Source: Glutamicibacter halophytocola (GTDB taxonomy: Bacteria; Actinomycetota; Actinomycetes; Actinomycetales; Micrococcaceae). Taken from it: a stretch of 64,000 bases of DNA. The DNA is taken from positions 1 to 64,000 of the forward strand of contig NZ_CP012750.1 of the NCBI RefSeq assembly GCF_001302565.1. The letters are read 5' to 3'. Positions 56,491-64,000 of the stretch are shown one piece after another (the first letter of the stretch is position 1; each line of letters starts with the position of its first letter). The notes under the pieces are model-generated. The model ran no database searches. It had not been told where the DNA came from and worked only from the letters and a program-made list of their open reading frames with translations. Position numbers and translations under genes: made by a program.

Positions 56491-57807
56491 ATGGACCAGC
56501 AGGACAACTCAAGAAAAAGTCGACAGAAGTTCGGTGCACGTCTGAGCAAGTCCGTAGCGGTGGCCGCGGTTGCTGCTCTGGCGTTGACCGGGTGCGGTGG
56601 CAGTGGCGGCTCCGAGAGTGCCGACGGCAAGACGGTGCTTCGATTCTCCTGGTGGGGTTCTGATTCACGGGCCCAAGCCACCAATAAGATCATCGAAGCC
56701 TTCGAGGCCGAGAATCCCGATATTGACGTCCAGGGCGAATACTCGGATTGGAGCGGCTACTGGGACAAGCTGGCTACCCAGGTTGCCTCCAACGACGCTC
56801 CGGACATCATCCAGATGGACGACAAGTATCTTCGTGAATATGCGGACCGCGGTGCATTGCTCGACCTGACCGGCGTGGACGTGTCCAAATTTGAAGAAGT
56901 GTCCATCCAAAATGGTACGACCGATGACGGCCTCGTCGGCATCACCACGGGCATCAACTCCTTCACCCTGACTGCCAACCCCAAAATCCTGAAAGAAGCC
57001 GGACTCGAGGTGCCGGATGACAAGACCTGGACCTGGGATGACTACCGGAAGATGACCGAAACCGTCAGCGAAAAGCTCGATGGAAAATACGGTGCCGAGG
57101 CTCCTAACGAACCTGCGGGACTTCAGACGTGGTTGCGCCAGGACGGGAAGCACCTGACCGGAAGCGATGGAGCTCTTGGATTCACTGCCGAAGATCTCAC
57201 TGGCTACTTCCAGCACCACCGGGACCTGCTCAGCGGCGGCTCGTACCCGAAGGCTTCGGTGCTGGCAGAAAACCAGAATGCCGGGCCGGACCGCTCGATG
57301 ACAGGCACCGGAACTGCAGCCTTTGGCATGTGGTGGAGCAACCAGCTGGGCGGCTTGTCGGCAGCGGTTGGCTCCGATCTTGTTCCATTGCGTTTGCCAA
57401 GCAATACCGGCAAAGCCGAAGACAACGGCCTATGGTACAAATCCTCGATGATGATGTCCGGCTACGGCCGAACCAAGCACCCGGACGAGGTCAAGAAGTT
57501 CATTGACTTCATGGTCAATTCGCAAGAAGCCGGTGAACTGAACAAGATGGACCGGGGATTGCCGGCAAACCTCGATGTCCGCAAAAAGGTAGTTGCGGAT
57601 CTGGATTCCATCGAAACCGCTTCTGCGCAGTTCGTGACCAGCTTGGAGCCGGAGCTGCAAGGAACAGAACCAATTCCTCCAATGGGATTCAGTGCCGTGC
57701 AGGACATCCTGTATCGCTACGAAATGGAAGTCTTCTTTGACCGCCAGAGCGTGGGCGATGCCGCGCAGAATGCGTTCAAGGAAATCGAAGCCGCAGTATC
57801 CCAGTAG
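56491..57807 (+). CDS. ABC transporter sugar-binding lipoprotein
   Basis: A 438-aa extracellular solute-binding protein (family 1) for the carbohydrate ABC class. The N-terminus has a basic stretch, a hydrophobic segment (about residues 19-34) and the lipobox LTGC, so it is a lipoprotein anchored to the outer membrane face. The mature part starts with a Gly/Ser linker and VLRFSWWGSDSRAQATNKII, with YLREYADRGALLDLTG later. The start is the ATG at 56491 after AAGGAGG. It probably serves the permeases 12 kb away at 44233-46132, which share its operator motif; no permease gene is adjacent. Confidence 0.95.
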   Translation: MDQQDNSRKSRQKFGARLSKSVAVAAVAALALTGCGGSGGSESADGKTVLRFSWWGSDSRAQATNKIIEAFEAENPDIDVQGEYSDWSGYWDKLATQVASNDAPDIIQMDDKYLREYADRGALLDLTGVDVSKFEEVSIQNGTTDDGLVGITTGINSFTLTANPKILKEAGLEVPDDKTWTWDDYRKMTETVSEKLDGKYGAEAPNEPAGLQTWLRQDGKHLTGSDGALGFTAEDLTGYFQHHRDLLSGGSYPKASVLAENQNAGPDRSMTGTGTAAFGMWWSNQLGGLSAAVGSDLVPLRLPSNTGKAEDNGLWYKSSMMMSGYGRTKHPDEVKKFIDFMVNSQEAGELNKMDRGLPANLDVRKKVVADLDSIETASAQFVTSLEPELQGTEPIPPMGFSAVQDILYRYEMEVFFDRQSVGDAAQNAFKEIEAAVSQ

Positions 57808-57812
57808 CAAGA

Positions 57813-57842
57813 ACGCATGGGCCCCCTCGGGGGCCCATGCGT
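57813..57842. terminator. Terminator after the binding-protein gene
   Basis: A perfect 13-bp or longer stem (ACGCATGGGCCCC at 57813-57825 with GGGGCCCATGCGT at 57830-57842) has a 4-nt loop. It lies between the convergent binding-protein and APH-like genes; no long T run follows. Confidence 0.82.
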
Positions 57843-57850
57843 CGTTAAAG

Positions 57851-58828
57851 CTATTGAAGGTCCAGCGTGCTCAATACGCTGGGAGCGTTCTCGCGCAAAT
57901 GCTCATCGTCGGCATCCAAGAGCAAGCGCAGCCACGTCTCGTGCTGGGACAGCGGAGCCACCAGACAGGCTGGATTGATCAGGTCGTAGAGTTCATCCGG
58001 CGAGCCGTACGCGGCAAATTGATCCAGATAGGCGAAAAGCACCTGCATGACCCGCTCGTCGCTGGTCTCGCAGTTCCACGCTTCGGTCATGGCCGCCAAG
58101 GCGGTATTCAGCGATGAGAAGGGGTGCGCCCAGTGAGCTGAGGAAAGATTCAGGATACGCCCGTGGATGCCAGCTTCTGCCGGTACAACAACCTGGGAAA
58201 GATCAAAATTTCCGTGTTCCAGGCTCAGCGGGACTGCGCCCTGGTGCAGGGCAGCGCTGGCCTGGGTCAGCTCGTCGATATGCGCGGCCAGATGATCTGC
58301 CTGCGCCCCGTCGATGTGCAATGGGTGTTCTGCTGGCAGGGAAACGTGCATCATCAACGCCTGCTCGAACTGTTCGGGCAGGAACTGGGGGTCAACGACG
58401 GTGACGCCGGCATCAAAGAACTGGTCTTCACTACCCATCAGCGCCACTTGCAAGGACCCGAGCGAGGCCAGTGCCAGCTCCCAGTTTTCCACGGAATCCC
58501 CGAGATCCGCCATGGTATGCCCGAAGTCCGGGCTCAGCATGTAGCCAGCGCGGCGATCCACCGCCAGCGGCATCACCACGCGATCAGGCAAAAGCTGTCC
58601 GGCCACCACTGTGGTGGCAGCTTCAGCAGCCAGCCCCGGGGCGTTGGCGCTGAAGATCAGGTCCGCTGCGTCGGTTTGCACCGATGCCTGGATCTGGTGC
58701 AATTGGGCAGGCCAGAAGTCAGGACCCGAGGTGCGCTGGATGCCGTAGGCCTCGCAGGCCGCGTCGATCCATTCGGCGGTCGACTCACGCCAGTTATCGC
58801 TGTTGAACAAATCTATCCACTGTGCCAC
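57851..58828 (-). CDS. APH-fold phosphotransferase homologue with degenerate active site
   Basis: A 325-aa protein with the layout of actinobacterial aminoglycoside-phosphotransferase (APH)-fold kinases, but all expected catalytic residues are changed. The catalytic loop reads HGNFDLSQ (205-212) where active members have HGDxxxxN, so the base Asp is Asn207 and the Asn is Gln212. The metal-binding motif, usually FDWxxAxxxHPxxDL, reads LNLSSAHWAHPFSSL with Asn227 in place of Asp. The rest of the fold is kept. This suggests a pseudokinase or small-molecule binding protein. The start is GTG at 58828. It is divergent from the GH65 fusion gene, with 92 bp between them. Confidence 0.8.
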   Translation of the reverse strand: MAQWIDLFNSDNWRESTAEWIDAACEAYGIQRTSGPDFWPAQLHQIQASVQTDAADLIFSANAPGLAAEAATTVVAGQLLPDRVVMPLAVDRRAGYMLSPDFGHTMADLGDSVENWELALASLGSLQVALMGSEDQFFDAGVTVVDPQFLPEQFEQALMMHVSLPAEHPLHIDGAQADHLAAHIDELTQASAALHQGAVPLSLEHGNFDLSQVVVPAEAGIHGRILNLSSAHWAHPFSSLNTALAAMTEAWNCETSDERVMQVLFAYLDQFAAYGSPDELYDLINPACLVAPLSQHETWLRLLLDADDEHLRENAPSVLSTLDLQ

Positions 58829-58920
58829 GTTCTTATCGTAGTATGTCGATGCAAACGCGTTCAGTTGCTACCGTATGGACTACGGCTAGTAATTTGCTCC
58901 CCTTTCGAAGGATTTCGATC

Positions 58921-61900
58921 GTGAACGCTTATCGACCTGAGTACCGACATCGTGATTACAAAGCCGTCCTCTTTGATCTGGATGGTGTGATTACACCAAC
59001 GGCGCTGCTGCATCGCAGAGCCTGGCAAGAACTTTTCACTTCCTATTTTGAGCAAATCCCGGGCGTGGCCAGCTACACCGAGCAGGACTATTTCAACCTG
59101 CTCGACGGGCGTCCGCGCTATGACGCGGTGCAAGCCATGCTCGCCTCGCGCGGTCTCGAATTGCCATGGGGAAACGTCCAGGATCCCGCAGGCCAGGACA
59201 CCATCTGCGCACTGGGCAATATGAAAAACGACAAATTCACCGAGGTGCTGCTGCGCGATGGGATCGAGCCCTACGCGGGTTCCCTGGCCTACCTGCGCCA
59301 GGTTCTTGATGCCGGGCTCGACGTCGCGGTGGTGTCGTCCTCGCGCAACGCGCGCATGGTGCTTTCGGCCGCAGGCCTGGAAGAGCACTTCCCGCTGGTG
59401 ATGGGCGGCCAGGAAGCCGCCGCCCGAAAACTGGCCGGCAAGCCTGCCCCGGATACCTTCTTGGCTGCCGCCGCCGACTTGGGCTGGCGTCCCGAAGAGT
59501 GCGTGGTTTTCGAAGATGCCACCAGCGGCGTGGCCGCCGCACGGGCCGGGGGCTTTGGCGTGGTCGGTGTGGCACGGGAAGGGAATGCCGCCGAACTGCT
59601 GGAAGCCGGCGCGCATTTTGTCATTGAGGATCTTTCCGAACTGGTTTCCGATGAATCCGCGCAGAGCTGGGAGGACGATTCCTGGTCCCTGTTGCGTGAT
59701 GAGCACCGGGACGCCGATGGCGCCCAGGATACCGTTTTCTCCCTGGGCAACGGCTTCCTTGGCGCCCGGGCGGCGCAGTTGGGCCTAGGCGATCAAAGCG
59801 GTGGAACGTTCATCAATGGCCTGCACGAGGCCTGGCAGATCCGGCACGCGGAAAGCGCCTTCGGCCTGGCCGAAACCGGCCAGACCATGATCAGCGCCCC
59901 GGATTTCAGGACGCTGCGCGTTTTCATCAACGATGAAGCCCTGGAAGTTGGCCGCACCGAGATGCTGCGCGATGAACTGCGCCTGGACTTCCGCGACGGG
60001 ACCCTGTGCGCGCGAACCCTGTGGCGCACCGCCGAAGGGCACCGTGTGGCCGTCATGGCCCGCACCATGATCTCCTTCACCGACCGCCACTTGGCCTTGC
60101 AGGATGTCCACGTTCGGCTGCTGGATGCTCCGGCCAGGGTGCTCGTGCAATCATCGGTGGTGGGCTACCGCTCGCAGCGCACCGTGGCCTCGCCCGAGGA
60201 GACCGACGCCTCTGCTGCGGGCGTCGCCGATCCGCGCAAGAGCGAGGAAGCCAGCGAAAATCCCTTGCGGCCCGCCGGGCACACGGTGAGCGGATCCCGC
60301 TTGGGCATCTCATATGAGGTTCCCGGGTCCGGCATGTCCGTGGCCGCAATGGTGGAGCACCAGGTGAGCACCACCGGCGGAGCCGATCAGCCGCTGCGCA
60401 TTGACCGCAAGACCGCCGATGAGCGTGCCGATGAGATCATCAGCACCCGGCTGGAAGCCGGGCAGGGCATCCGCGTGTCGAAGTACGCGGTCTACAACTG
60501 CTCGCGTCGCCACCCGGCCCAGGAAATGCTGCAGCGCTCGGATCGCGCGCTGGACCATCTGGCCGAACAGGGCATGGACGGGCACTTCCGCGCCCAGCGG
60601 GACTTCATGGCCGACTTCTGGAAGCGCAGCGATGTCGTGGTGGACTGCGACGATGCCGGACTGCAGCGCAAGATCCGCTGGAACCTGTTCCAGCTGGCCC
60701 AGGCCGCGGGCCGGGCCGATGGCCTTGGCATCAGCGCCAAGGGTGTGAGCGGCAATGGCTATTCGGGACACTACTTCTGGGATACCGAAATCTATGTGAT
60801 GCCGTTCTTGACCTATACCAACCAGCAGTGGGCGCGCAATACGCTGCGCGCCAGGGTTGCGATGATCCCGGCGGCCACGCGGCGGGCCAGCATCATGAAC
60901 GAGGCCGGGCTGCTCTTCCCGTGGCGCACCATCAACGGCGAGGAAGCCAGTGCCTACTATCCTGCGGGCACCGCGCAGTATCACATCAACGCCGACGTCG
61001 TATATTCGCTCAACCGCTATCTGAGCGTGATGGAGGACGACGAGTTCCTGCTCGCTGGCGGCGCCGAAATCCTGGCGGGAACCGCCCGCATGTGGGCGTC
61101 GCTGGGCTTCTGGCGCGGCCAAGAAGGCAATGAGCGCTTCCACATCCATGGGGTCACCGGCCCGGACGAGTACACCGCGGTGGTCAATGACAACTTGTAC
61201 ACCAATGTCATGGCCCGCTTTAATCTGCGCCGCAGCGCCCAGCTGCTGCTCGAGCTCGCGCAGCAGCGGCCCGAGGAGTACGCCAAGCTGGCCAGCAAGC
61301 TGGATTTGAGCGACGGCGAAATCGCCCTGTGGCTCAAGGCCGCTGACTGCATGCATATTCCGTATTCGGAATCCGTGGGAATCCACCCGCAGGATGAGCA
61401 CTTCCTGAACCGCGAAGTGTGGGACCTGGCCAATACCGGCCCGGACAAGCGCCCCTTGCTGCTGCATTACCACCCGCTGGTGATCTACCGCTTCCAGGTC
61501 ATCAAGCAGGCCGATGCGGTGCTCGCCCTGTGGCTGCGCTCCAGCGACTTCAGCGCCGAGCAGAAGCTTGCCGATTTCAACTACTATGACCCGCTGACCA
61601 CCGGCGACTCCACGTTGTCGGCGACCGTGCAGTCCATTTTGGCTGCCGAGGTCGGGTACCGAGAGCTGTCCTGGGAGTACTTCGAGCACGCGCTGAATGT
61701 GGATCTCCAGAATCTGCATGGCAATACCGGGGACGGCGTGCACGTGGCTTCCACCGGTGGCGTCTGGTCCGGGCTGATCTATGGCTTTGCCGGCTTGCGT
61801 GATGACGATGACCGGCTCTGCTTTGATCCGCGCCTGCCCGAAGCCTGGCGCTCGATCAGCTTCAGCCTGGCCTGGCATGGCATGCGCATTGCGGTGCGCC

Positions 61901-62109
61901 TGGAACGAACCAGCATCGCCTTCACCCTTGAGGGCGCGCACTCGCGCCCGATCTGGGTGCGCGGGGAGCAGGTGGACCTGGTTCCGGGCGGCCGCGTCGT
62001 GGTCGAGCTGGCCGATCAGGGGCCGGTGCGCGAAGGCCGCCCGAGCCTGGACAAGGTCCTCGAGGTGCAGAGCGAGGCCGGGGTCGACGTGCCCCGCAAG
62101 GCCTGGTAG
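58921..62109 (+). CDS. Fusion: beta-phosphoglucomutase-like HAD + GH65 glycoside phosphorylase
   Basis: A 1062-aa two-domain enzyme. Residues about 1-235 form a HAD-type beta-phosphoglucomutase with nucleophile DLDG (Asp19, Asp21), a helical cap, SSSRNARMVL and the FEDATSGVAAARAGG motif. The rest is a GH65 (alpha/alpha)6-barrel phosphorylase with catalytic Glu750 in TGPDEYTAVVNDN. GH65 phosphorylases release beta-glucose 1-phosphate from maltose, trehalose, kojibiose or related disaccharides, and the mutase turns it into glucose 6-phosphate, so one chain performs both steps. The start is GTG at 58921 after AAGGAT; upstream in-frame starts are rejected. Which disaccharide is cut cannot be told. 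Confidence 0.92.
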   Translation: MNAYRPEYRHRDYKAVLFDLDGVITPTALLHRRAWQELFTSYFEQIPGVASYTEQDYFNLLDGRPRYDAVQAMLASRGLELPWGNVQDPAGQDTICALGNMKNDKFTEVLLRDGIEPYAGSLAYLRQVLDAGLDVAVVSSSRNARMVLSAAGLEEHFPLVMGGQEAAARKLAGKPAPDTFLAAAADLGWRPEECVVFEDATSGVAAARAGGFGVVGVAREGNAAELLEAGAHFVIEDLSELVSDESAQSWEDDSWSLLRDEHRDADGAQDTVFSLGNGFLGARAAQLGLGDQSGGTFINGLHEAWQIRHAESAFGLAETGQTMISAPDFRTLRVFINDEALEVGRTEMLRDELRLDFRDGTLCARTLWRTAEGHRVAVMARTMISFTDRHLALQDVHVRLLDAPARVLVQSSVVGYRSQRTVASPEETDASAAGVADPRKSEEASENPLRPAGHTVSGSRLGISYEVPGSGMSVAAMVEHQVSTTGGADQPLRIDRKTADERADEIISTRLEAGQGIRVSKYAVYNCSRRHPAQEMLQRSDRALDHLAEQGMDGHFRAQRDFMADFWKRSDVVVDCDDAGLQRKIRWNLFQLAQAAGRADGLGISAKGVSGNGYSGHYFWDTEIYVMPFLTYTNQQWARNTLRARVAMIPAATRRASIMNEAGLLFPWRTINGEEASAYYPAGTAQYHINADVVYSLNRYLSVMEDDEFLLAGGAEILAGTARMWASLGFWRGQEGNERFHIHGVTGPDEYTAVVNDNLYTNVMARFNLRRSAQLLLELAQQRPEEYAKLASKLDLSDGEIALWLKAADCMHIPYSESVGIHPQDEHFLNREVWDLANTGPDKRPLLLHYHPLVIYRFQVIKQADAVLALWLRSSDFSAEQKLADFNYYDPLTTGDSTLSATVQSILAAEVGYRELSWEYFEHALNVDLQNLHGNTGDGVHVASTGGVWSGLIYGFAGLRDDDDRLCFDPRLPEAWRSISFSLAWHGMRIAVRLERTSIAFTLEGAHSRPIWVRGEQVDLVPGGRVVVELADQGPVREGRPSLDKVLEVQSEAGVDVPRKAW

Positions 62110-62195
62110 GCCCGCGCGGCGTTAAATGGCGAGGCGGTGCGGAACCTGATGATTCCGCACCGCCTCGCCGCAGTCCAGTTGCGAGCGTTGCCGCT

Positions 62196-63602
62196 TTACA
62201 GCTTCATGTCTTCCAGGGTGCGCCCCTTGGTCTCCTTGACCATGAAGATCACGAAGATCAAGGACAGCAGCGCAGCCACGGCGTAGATGCCGTATGCCAG
62301 TGCCAGGCCTGCATCGGCCAGCGCCGGGAAGGTGGTGGAAACGACGAAGTTGGCGATCCACTGCGCGGCAGCAGCCACACCGAGGGCCATTGCGCGGATG
62401 GAGTTCGGGAAGATCTCGCCGAGCAGAACCCAGACGGCCGGACCCCAAGTCGCGCCGAAGCCGACCACGAACAGGTTGGCCGACACCAGGGCGATGATGC
62501 CCCAGCTGCCTGGCAGCGAGACCGCGCCATCGATGGTGACCGACTGCGCGAAGGCCACTGCCATCATGCCCAGTGACAAGGTCATGATGGCCGAGCCGAT
62601 GGTCAGCAGCAGCTTGCGTCCCAGAACGTCGATCAGCAGGACGGCCACAATGGTGGCCACCACGTTGGTCACCGAGGTGATCAGCGAAATGGTGAAGGAG
62701 TCCGATTCGGCGAAGCCCACCGACTTCCACAGCGTGGTGGAGTAGTAGAAGATCACGTTGATGCCGACGAACTGCTGGAAGACCGAGAGCAGGATGCCAA
62801 CCCAGACCAGCGGGTGGAAGCCGAAGCGGCCCAGCAGGTCGCTGAACTTCTGGCGGCGTTCCACGTGCACGGTGGCACGGATTTCTTCGATCTTCTTCTC
62901 GGTTTCCGCGCCAGCGTTCATGCCCATGTCACGAGTCAGCACAGCGGCGGCTTCCACGTAGCGGCCGCGCTCAACGAGGTAGCGCGGGGATTCGGGCAGG
63001 CGCAGCGAGAGCACGCCGTAGAGCACCGCTGGCACCAGCAGCGAGAGGTACATCCAGCGCCACGCCGCCAGGCCGAACCAGCCGGTGGCGTCGGCCGAAC
63101 CCATGACGAAGACCAGCAGCGCGCTGACCAGGAAGGCCACGAAGATGCCCAGCACGATGGCCATCTGCTGCATGGTGCCCAGGCGTCCACGGTGGGCTGC
63201 CGGGGAGACCTCGGCGATGTAGGCGGGAGCGATCACCGAAGCGAAGCCGACGCCGATGCCGCCAACGATGCGCCATACGATGAGGTCGGCGGCGCTGAAG
63301 CACAGGCCGCAGCCGATGGCCGAGATGGCCAGGAGAATGGAGGCGAAGAGCATGGTGCGCACGCGTCCCACGCGTTCGGAGACCACACCTGCTACCCATG
63401 CGCCCAGAGCTGCGCCCAGCAAGGCGCAGGAAACAGTGAAACCGATAGTTACCGCGTTGAGCCCGAATTCGTGCTCGACAGCGTCTACGGTGCCGTTAAC
63501 GATTGATGAGTCATATCCAAAAACGAACCCACCCAGTGCCGCCCCGAGGGCGATGAAGATGAGTCGCGCGGAGAGTTTTCCGTCTGATGTTGTCGCAGTC
63601 AC
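62196..63602 (-). CDS. Sugar-porter family MFS transporter
   Basis: A 468-aa MFS sugar porter with twelve helices. It has the family signatures GYDSSIVNGTVDAVE near helix 1, SERVGRVRTM (after helix 2), PESPRYLVERGR (after helix 6), and the GRKLLLT and PNSIRAMA repeats. It would import a hexose or disaccharide with protons. The start is the GTG at 63602; an in-frame extension of about 61 residues upstream lacks a ribosome site and would cross the intergenic region. It is convergent with the GH65 fusion gene, with which it may form a disaccharide uptake/use pair. Confidence 0.92.
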   Translation of the reverse strand: MTATTSDGKLSARLIFIALGAALGGFVFGYDSSIVNGTVDAVEHEFGLNAVTIGFTVSCALLGAALGAWVAGVVSERVGRVRTMLFASILLAISAIGCGLCFSAADLIVWRIVGGIGVGFASVIAPAYIAEVSPAAHRGRLGTMQQMAIVLGIFVAFLVSALLVFVMGSADATGWFGLAAWRWMYLSLLVPAVLYGVLSLRLPESPRYLVERGRYVEAAAVLTRDMGMNAGAETEKKIEEIRATVHVERRQKFSDLLGRFGFHPLVWVGILLSVFQQFVGINVIFYYSTTLWKSVGFAESDSFTISLITSVTNVVATIVAVLLIDVLGRKLLLTIGSAIMTLSLGMMAVAFAQSVTIDGAVSLPGSWGIIALVSANLFVVGFGATWGPAVWVLLGEIFPNSIRAMALGVAAAAQWIANFVVSTTFPALADAGLALAYGIYAVAALLSLIFVIFMVKETKGRTLEDMKL

Positions 63603-63763
63603 AATCAGCCATGCTATCCGATTTGGCCGGGGCGGAAATCGGTAATTTTCAGTTTTTGGTGGGATAACAATCACATTTTGGAAGGAGTCCTTACAAGATT
63701 CACCCAGAATGCCTTTCGGGCCACTACGCCTCGTGCCTAACCAGCGGGGGATTGCACAAAAAA

Positions 63764-63819
63764 GGCCGGCCGGTGCCACGAGCAAAGTCGCAGCACCGGC
63801 CGGCCGAAAAAATTTTTTT
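63764..63819 (-). terminator. Intrinsic terminator of the NCS2 permease gene
   Basis: A perfect 13-bp stem (GGCCGGCCGGTGC at 63764-63776 with GCACCGGCCGGCC at 63793-63805). On the minus strand a run of seven T follows the stem, fitting termination of the permease gene at the window edge. Confidence 0.9.
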
Positions 63820-63826
63820 AAAAATC

Positions 63827-64000
63827 TCAGGATTCGCTCGGGTTCCCGGCGAGGTCATTGCCGCGCAGCTTGGCCACCGCGCGCATCGAATGGAACACCA
63901 CCAAGGTGGCGATCGAGCCCAGCGCGATGCCGCCGAGCTGGAACTGGCCGAAGGAGATATCGCTGGTCACGGCAATCGCGATAATCAGCCCGGTGCCTGC
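63827..64000 (-). CDS. NCS2-family nucleobase permease, C-terminal 57 residues (partial)
   Basis: The window ends inside this gene: only the last 57 codons and the TGA (63827-63829) are present. The visible end contains GTGLIIAIAVTSDISFGQ and a final membrane helix LGGIALGSIATLVVFHSM followed by a short cytoplasmic tail ending NPSES. This resembles the C-terminal transmembrane region of uracil/xanthine permeases (UraA type), with the conserved GTGL and IALGS elements. The rest of the gene lies beyond 64000. Nucleobase preference is unknown. Confidence 0.8.
   Translation of the reverse strand, partial: AGTGLIIAIAVTSDISFGQFQLGGIALGSIATLVVFHSMRAVAKLRGNDLAGNPSES

Overview
The window is chromosomal DNA from a high-GC Gram-positive actinobacterium, most likely a member of the Micrococcaceae (Arthrobacter/Glutamicibacter type). 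The genus is an inference from gene order and protein character, not from a search. Two blocks support it. One is the replication block dnaA-dnaN-recF-dciA-gyrB-gyrA-DUF3566-tRNA-Ile-(39-aa DLW-39-like protein)-tRNA-Ala. The other is the cell-envelope block crgA-class E sortase-small membrane protein-pabA/trpG, convergent with a seven-gene pknB-pknA-pbpA-ftsW-pstP-fhaB-fhaA operon. No rRNA, insertion sequence, prophage or CRISPR array was seen.

Layout. 1-11400: replication initiation and gyrase genes, with an oriC-type region between dnaA and dnaN, then tRNA-Ile and two identical tRNA-Ala genes. 11400-21124: a glycosyltransferase, two transporters, a cyclophilin, a zinc-finger rhomboid protease, an approximately 480-bp gene-free AT-rich block with six perfect DnaA boxes, a lysE/argP pair, a guanidine-III riboswitch in front of an SMR guanidinium exporter, crgA, a sortase, a 56-aa membrane protein and a glutamine amidotransferase. 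21136-30385: the envelope growth and phospho-signalling operon on the minus strand. 30667-39921: tRNA-Leu, then accessory metabolism (YdeI-like protein, LacI regulator with nucleoside hydrolase, dienelactone hydrolase, universal stress protein, an HTH-less LysR-like protein, enoyl-CoA hydratase, alpha/beta hydrolase, PfkB kinase, HAD phosphatase, glycerophosphodiesterase).

39979-63602 is carbohydrate metabolism. A LacI regulator diverges from a GPH-type sugar symporter. An enolase-superfamily protein diverges from two ABC sugar permeases followed by an oxidoreductase and an epimerase. A minus-strand operon of five genes (Gfo/Idh/MocA oxidoreductase, DUF993 aldolase-like protein, TIM-barrel isomerase, oxidoreductase fused to DUF6807, metal-ligand-poor M24 protein) diverges from a second LacI regulator, which is followed by the lipoprotein sugar-binding protein. 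Three near-identical 18-bp palindromes (consensus TTGGRAWGCGCWTTCCAA) lie in the three control regions of this locus, so permeases, binding protein and enzymes probably form one regulon whose substrate I cannot name. A degenerate aminoglycoside-phosphotransferase-fold protein, a beta-phosphoglucomutase/GH65 phosphorylase fusion, a sugar-porter MFS transporter and the 3' end of an NCS2 permease close the window.

Most noteworthy are the DnaA-box cluster 15 kb from dnaA, which is richer in perfect boxes than the dnaA-dnaN interval; the split, ATPase-less ABC system tied together by a shared operator; and three proteins that kept a fold but lost expected catalytic residues (APH-like, M24-like, enolase-like).
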